Assembly (NCBI GenBank): GCA_025922735.1
Contig: JAICHI010000042.1
Location: 1 to 8,475 of the forward strand
DNA from: Nitrososphaeraceae archaeon
GTDB lineage: Archaea > Thermoproteota > Nitrososphaeria > Nitrososphaerales > Nitrososphaeraceae
DNA: 8,475 nucleotides
Reading direction: 5' to 3'
Positions 5,445 to 8,475 of the stretch are shown piece by piece (positions within the stretch are counted from its first letter, which is position 1; each line of letters starts with the position of its first letter). The notes beneath the pieces were generated by a model, which saw only the letters and a program-made list of their open reading frames with translations, made no database searches and was not told where the DNA came from. Position numbers and translations under genes: made by a program.

Positions 5445-6704
5445 ATGGATTACATACCTGCAACAGAAAAAGACATAAAAGAAATGCTAAACTTGGTCGG
5501 AGTGAGTTCCATAAATGATCTGGTCAGAGAATTCATTCCTGCTTTCAGGGGTAAACTGAATCTGCCTCAGCCAAAGAGCGAGCTTGAACTACTGGGCCAT
5601 ATGAAAGGTCTTGCCCATACAAACAAAGTCTTGCGATGCTTTATCGGCGCAGGAGCTTACAATCATTATATCCCATCAGCTGTGAGCCACCTGCTGGCAA
5701 GGGGAGATCTCTATACAGGATACACGCCCTACCAGGCAGAAATGAGCCAAGGGACCTTGCAGGCCATATATGAATTCCAATCCTTCATATGTCTACTTAC
5801 GGGAATGGACGTTGCAAATGCGTCGTTGTATGAAGGCGCATCCGCCTTGGCTGAGGCAGCCTTGCTTTCCTGCTCTTATACTGGACGGGACCATATTTTC
5901 GTAAAGGAAGGACTACATCCGCAGTATCTAGAAGTATTGCAGACATACTGCGAGGGGTCTGAACTTACAGTCACTGACAAAATAGATGACAAAACTGCTT
6001 GTGTAATAGCCCAAAACCCGGATTTCTACGGTAACATAGAAAACATGCATTACCTAGCCGAACAGGCCCATAGTGCGGGCGCGCTCTTTACCACTTGTAT
6101 TATCGAGCCAACTTCACTTGCAATACTTGAGCCTCCCGGAAAATATGGCGCGGATATTGTGGCAGGAGAAGGGCAGTCATTTGGCATACCTTTAAGCTTC
6201 GGTGGACCTTATCTTGGATTCATAGCTGTCAAAGACTTTTTGCTAAAGAAACTTCCCGGCAGGATCTGCGGCATGACCACAGATTCGAAAGGCAACAGGG
6301 GCTTTGTACTTACCTTTCAGGCGAGGGAGCAGCATATCAGAAGGGAGAGAGCCACAAGCAACATAACCACCAATCAGGCTCTAATGGCGCTGGCGGCAAC
6401 AATATATCTGGCGCTCATGGGCAGGACCGGCTTGACAAGGGTTGCAAAACTGTCTTATGCAAGGGCGCACCTGCTGAATGGGAAACTGGAAAAAGTTGGT
6501 TTTAGGAATTTGAATATCAAGCCCTTTTACAATGAGTTTGTAGTGAAGGTTCCAGGGTCTGCAGAAGCCCTTACTTCAAGGCTGCTAAAAAAAGGAATAC
6601 TGGGAGGCGTTAATCTGGCTGAAGATAGTCTTTTGATTTGCTGCACTGAGATGAATTCTGTGCAGGATATCGATGATTTCGTTTCTGCCGTAGCGGGTGA
6701 TTGA
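5445..6704 (+). CDS. gcvPA: Glycine dehydrogenase (decarboxylating) subunit 1, P-protein alpha
   Basis: The N-terminal half of the P-protein, separate from gcvPB as in archaea and many Gram-positive bacteria. With GcvPB it forms the heteromeric PLP enzyme that decarboxylates glycine and loads the remaining aminomethyl group onto lipoyl-GcvH. The product has 419 residues, slightly below the common 440-450. Diagnostic segments: YIPATEKDIKEML (3-15), FIGAGAYNHYIPSAV (66-80), YTGYTPYQAEMSQGTLQ (90-106), ASLYEGASALAEAAL (126-140), GEGQSFGIPLSFGGPYLGF (241-259), PGRICGMTTD (271-280) and QAREQHIRRERATSNI (292-307). It lacks the PLP-binding lysine, as expected for this subunit, which supplies half of the active-site pocket. 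It starts at ATG 17 nt after gcvH, with only a weak GGAA-like ribosome site, and its end abuts or overlaps the start of gcvPB. Confidence 0.97.
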   Translation: MDYIPATEKDIKEMLNLVGVSSINDLVREFIPAFRGKLNLPQPKSELELLGHMKGLAHTNKVLRCFIGAGAYNHYIPSAVSHLLARGDLYTGYTPYQAEMSQGTLQAIYEFQSFICLLTGMDVANASLYEGASALAEAALLSCSYTGRDHIFVKEGLHPQYLEVLQTYCEGSELTVTDKIDDKTACVIAQNPDFYGNIENMHYLAEQAHSAGALFTTCIIEPTSLAILEPPGKYGADIVAGEGQSFGIPLSFGGPYLGFIAVKDFLLKKLPGRICGMTTDSKGNRGFVLTFQAREQHIRRERATSNITTNQALMALAATIYLALMGRTGLTRVAKLSYARAHLLNGKLEKVGFRNLNIKPFYNEFVVKVPGSAEALTSRLLKKGILGGVNLAEDSLLICCTEMNSVQDIDDFVSAVAGD

Positions 6705-6711
6705 AAAAGGA

Positions 6712-8151
6712 ATGAAAATAATATTTGAACATGAAGAAGAGAACAATACAGGACATCTTCAAGAAGAAGAAGATGTCAGTATCGAGCTGCCAAGCGACAT
6801 TGTCAGAAAAGAGCCGCTGCCCATTCCAAACGTAAACGAAGTTGATGTTGTCAGACATTACACAAACCTGTCAAGAATGAATTTTGGAGTTGATATTGGA
6901 TTTTATCCGCTTGGCTCATGCACCATGAAGTATAATCCAAAGGTAAACGAAGATGCGGCAAGAGCTGAAGGATTCAGCAACCTACATCCTCTATCTCCGG
7001 AAGAGTGCACTCAAGGATCGCTGAAATTGATGTGGGAGTTGAAAGAGTATCTGAAAGATATCACCGGGATGGATGATTTCTCTCTGCAGCCTTCTGCTGG
7101 CGCGCAGAGCGAACTCTTAGGGGTTATGATCGCAAAGGCGCACTTCAGGAGCAAAGGAGAAAAAAGGACCAAAGCGATAATTCCGGATTCAGCCCACGGC
7201 ACTAATCCTGCTACAGCTTCAATATGCAAGCTGGAGACAATCACCATCCCTTCTGATTCACGCGGCAACATGGACATAGGCAGATACAAGGAGTTGCTTA
7301 GTCCTGAAGTGGCACTAGTCATGCTAACAAATCCAAATACCCTTGGACTTTTCGATGAGAACACTACCGAGATCAGTCACCTTGCGCACAAGAATGGGAC
7401 TTTGATGTACTGCGACGGTGCAAACATGAATGCACTATTAGGTATCACCCGGCCAGGGGACCAGGGCTTTGACATGATCCATCTAAACCTGCACAAGACA
7501 TTTTCAACCCCCCATGGCGGAGGTGGTCCTGGAGCAGGGGTACTTGGGGTGAAATCATTCCTTGCAGAGTATTTGCCAATACCCCAAGTAGTCAAGCGTG
7601 ATAGCAGATATTCCCTTGACTATGCGTCTAAGAAATCAGTTGGCAGGGTTCGATCCTTTTACGGAAACTTTGGCATGCACGTCAGGGCATATTCGTACAT
7701 CCATTCCTGGGGCACCCAGATAAGGAAGGTATCAGAGCACGCCGTATTGAACGCAAATTACCTCCAAGGTCTACTAAAGGACACTTTTGACCTTGCCTAC
7801 GACCGCCGATGCGCCCATGAATTTGTTTTGTCCTCAAGGAGATTTGGGGAAAAGAGCGCCCTGAACATAGCAAAAAGACTTATGGACTATGGCTTCCATC
7901 CACCCACTATTTACTTTCCGCTAATAGTCCCAGAGGCTTTAATGATAGAGCCGACGGAAACAGAAAGCAAAGAAACGCTAGACAGGTTTGTGCTAGCGCT
8001 AAAAAAGATAGCAAGTGAACTAAAGGAACATCCGGAGATAGTCAAACAGGCGCCACTGTCGACACCGGTTGGCAGGCTGGATGAAGTTGCTGCTGCGAGA
8101 CGACCAAATCTGAGGTGGCGGCCTTCCCAAAGACAAACCAAAGTGGAATAA
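6712..8151 (+). CDS. gcvPB: Glycine dehydrogenase (decarboxylating) subunit 2, P-protein beta
   Basis: The PLP-carrying half of the split P-protein, partner of GcvPA. I prefer the ATG at 6712 (479 residues) because the product then begins MKIIFE, like the MKLIFE-type start common in archaeal GcvPB. A GTG at 6697 would add five residues and overlap gcvPA by 8 nt; both are possible. Numbered from the ATG, key features are RHYTNLSRMNFGVDIGFYPL (48-67), then GSCTMKYNPK (68-77), PDSAHGTNPA (158-167), ANMNALLG (237-244) and HLNLHKTFSTPHGGGGPG (257-274), in which Lys262 should form the Schiff base with PLP, followed by a glycine-rich loop. The C-terminal region AHEFVLSSRRFG (368-379) and YGFHPPTIYFPLIVPEALMI (393-412) is typical of the family. 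The start region is acidic (HEEENN, EEEDV). It is followed after 2 nt by the lplB-like gene. Confidence 0.97.
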   Translation: MKIIFEHEEENNTGHLQEEEDVSIELPSDIVRKEPLPIPNVNEVDVVRHYTNLSRMNFGVDIGFYPLGSCTMKYNPKVNEDAARAEGFSNLHPLSPEECTQGSLKLMWELKEYLKDITGMDDFSLQPSAGAQSELLGVMIAKAHFRSKGEKRTKAIIPDSAHGTNPATASICKLETITIPSDSRGNMDIGRYKELLSPEVALVMLTNPNTLGLFDENTTEISHLAHKNGTLMYCDGANMNALLGITRPGDQGFDMIHLNLHKTFSTPHGGGGPGAGVLGVKSFLAEYLPIPQVVKRDSRYSLDYASKKSVGRVRSFYGNFGMHVRAYSYIHSWGTQIRKVSEHAVLNANYLQGLLKDTFDLAYDRRCAHEFVLSSRRFGEKSALNIAKRLMDYGFHPPTIYFPLIVPEALMIEPTETESKETLDRFVLALKKIASELKEHPEIVKQAPLSTPVGRLDEVAAARRPNLRWRPSQRQTKVE

Positions 8152-8153
8152 AT

Positions 8154-8432
8154 ATGAAAAGAAGAGCACATAACGTATACAAGTCTCAGAAACTTATTAG
8201 GGTAATGGTAGAATATGACGAAACAGAAAATGCTATCAATTCAATTACAATTACCGGAGACTTTTTCCTTTATCCAGAGGAAGCTTTGGAAACCCTTGAA
8301 GCAAATTTAATAGGCACAAAACTGGAAAGACACGCGCTCAAACAAGAGATCGACAACGGTCTGAAGAACTCTGAGGTGTATGGATTTGATTCGACATCTC
8401 TGACAGAGGCAATACTTGGTTGCAAGACATAA
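8154..8432 (+). CDS. lplB: Lipoate-protein ligase accessory (C-terminal domain) subunit
   Basis: A 92-residue protein resembling the stand-alone C-terminal domain of lipoate-protein ligase, known from the two-part LplA/LplB enzyme of Thermoplasma, where this subunit is needed for activation of lipoate to lipoyl-AMP. The sequence shows the expected pattern: KLIRVMVEYDE (14-24), then SITITGDFFLYPEEALETLE (31-50), a helical linker and an amphipathic C-terminus. I chose ATG at 8154 because it lies 2 nt after the gcvPB stop and gives a normal-length domain; an upstream GTG at 8115 would add 13 residues overlapping gcvPB. A GTGGA stretch at 8143-8147 may act as a ribosome site. The next gene begins 1 nt after its stop and looks like the catalytic subunit, which supports the pairing. 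Family recognition comes from sequence memory, not a search. Confidence 0.87.
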   Translation: MKRRAHNVYKSQKLIRVMVEYDETENAINSITITGDFFLYPEEALETLEANLIGTKLERHALKQEIDNGLKNSEVYGFDSTSLTEAILGCKT

Positions 8433-8433
8433 A

Positions 8434-8475
8434 ATGAGCACGCTAAAGTTTAGCAAAATAAGAGTTTTGGAAACA
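8434..8475 (+). CDS. lplA: Probable lipoate-protein ligase catalytic subunit, first 14 codons
   Basis: Only the first 14 codons are present, reading MSTLKFSKIRVLET before the right edge. The R-V/L-L-E-T segment resembles the first beta strand of LplA-type ligases, which usually runs into a motif like FNMAxDE just beyond this point. Position is the stronger argument: it starts 1 nt after the accessory subunit, in the same operon as GcvH. The identification stays provisional because no catalytic motif lies inside the window. Confidence 0.6.
   Translation, partial: MSTLKFSKIRVLET

Noticed and set aside
6610..6858. Minus-strand 82-codon frame over the gcvPA/gcvPB junction with a hydrophobic, Phe-rich stretch
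   Set aside because: The hydrophobic run is the complement of A-rich codons at the gcvPB start; both overlapping sense genes are certain.
8115..8153. GTG start giving a longer lplB
   Set aside because: It overlaps the gcvPB C-terminus by 37 nt and adds residues outside the accessory domain; the ATG at 8154 fits the 1-2 nt packing of this operon.
1..8475. tRNA or rRNA genes, insertion sequences, defence or mobile systems
   Set aside because: Coding density is high with housekeeping genes throughout, and the only gaps (786-961, 3781-3861, 4930-5049) show no tRNA-like cloverleaf, transposase or flanking repeats.

Overview
The window looks like ordinary chromosomal DNA from an ammonia-oxidizing archaeon (Thaumarchaeota/Nitrososphaerota), probably Nitrososphaera-like. 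The evidence is an archaeal EF-1 alpha with the [10 protein letters not shown]-loop variant, an archaeal fructose-1,6-bisphosphate aldolase/phosphatase, a short (220 aa) archaeal triosephosphate isomerase, a two-gene lipoate ligase, and A/T-rich TATA elements about 25-30 nt upstream of several start codons, which implies largely leaderless mRNAs. The genus is an inference; no rRNA gene is present to confirm it.

Layout. Positions 1-785 (minus strand) hold the first 261 codons of EF-1 alpha, which runs off the left edge. A 176-nt divergent promoter region follows. Positions 962-2796 (plus) hold a two-gene gluconeogenic operon: fructose-bisphosphate aldolase/phosphatase and triosephosphate isomerase, overlapping by 4 nt, the second starting at TTG. 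Convergent with it, 2824-3780 (minus) is lipoyl synthase (lipA), whose 3' end carries an in-frame trinucleotide microsatellite coding for polyasparagine. An 81-nt divergent region separates lipA from a plus-strand run: gcvT (3862-4929), gcvH (5050-5427), gcvPA (5445-6704), gcvPB (6712-8151), lplB-like lipoate-ligase accessory subunit (8154-8432) and the first 14 codons of a probable lplA (8434 onward, cut by the right edge).

How the genes work together. The right two thirds form one functional module. GcvPA/GcvPB (P-protein) decarboxylate glycine and pass the aminomethyl group to the lipoyl arm on GcvH Lys60. GcvT releases ammonia and transfers the one-carbon unit to a tetrahydrofolate or tetrahydromethanopterin-type carrier. 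LplA/LplB attach the acyl arm to GcvH, and LipA inserts the two sulfurs. The dihydrolipoyl dehydrogenase (L-protein) is not in the window. The left third pairs translation elongation with the last steps of hexose synthesis, as expected in an autotroph that builds sugars from triose phosphates.

Regulation. TATA/BRE-like elements can be placed for EF-1 alpha, the fbp-tpiA operon, gcvT and gcvH (lipA only weakly). In four cases the spacing puts transcription start at or within a few nt of the start codon. I saw no tRNA, rRNA, CRISPR array, insertion sequence or pseudogene, and no clearly undescribed system. The items most worth a second look are the lipA microsatellite, the lipoylation logic of this cluster, and start-site choices in genes that start with GTG or TTG.
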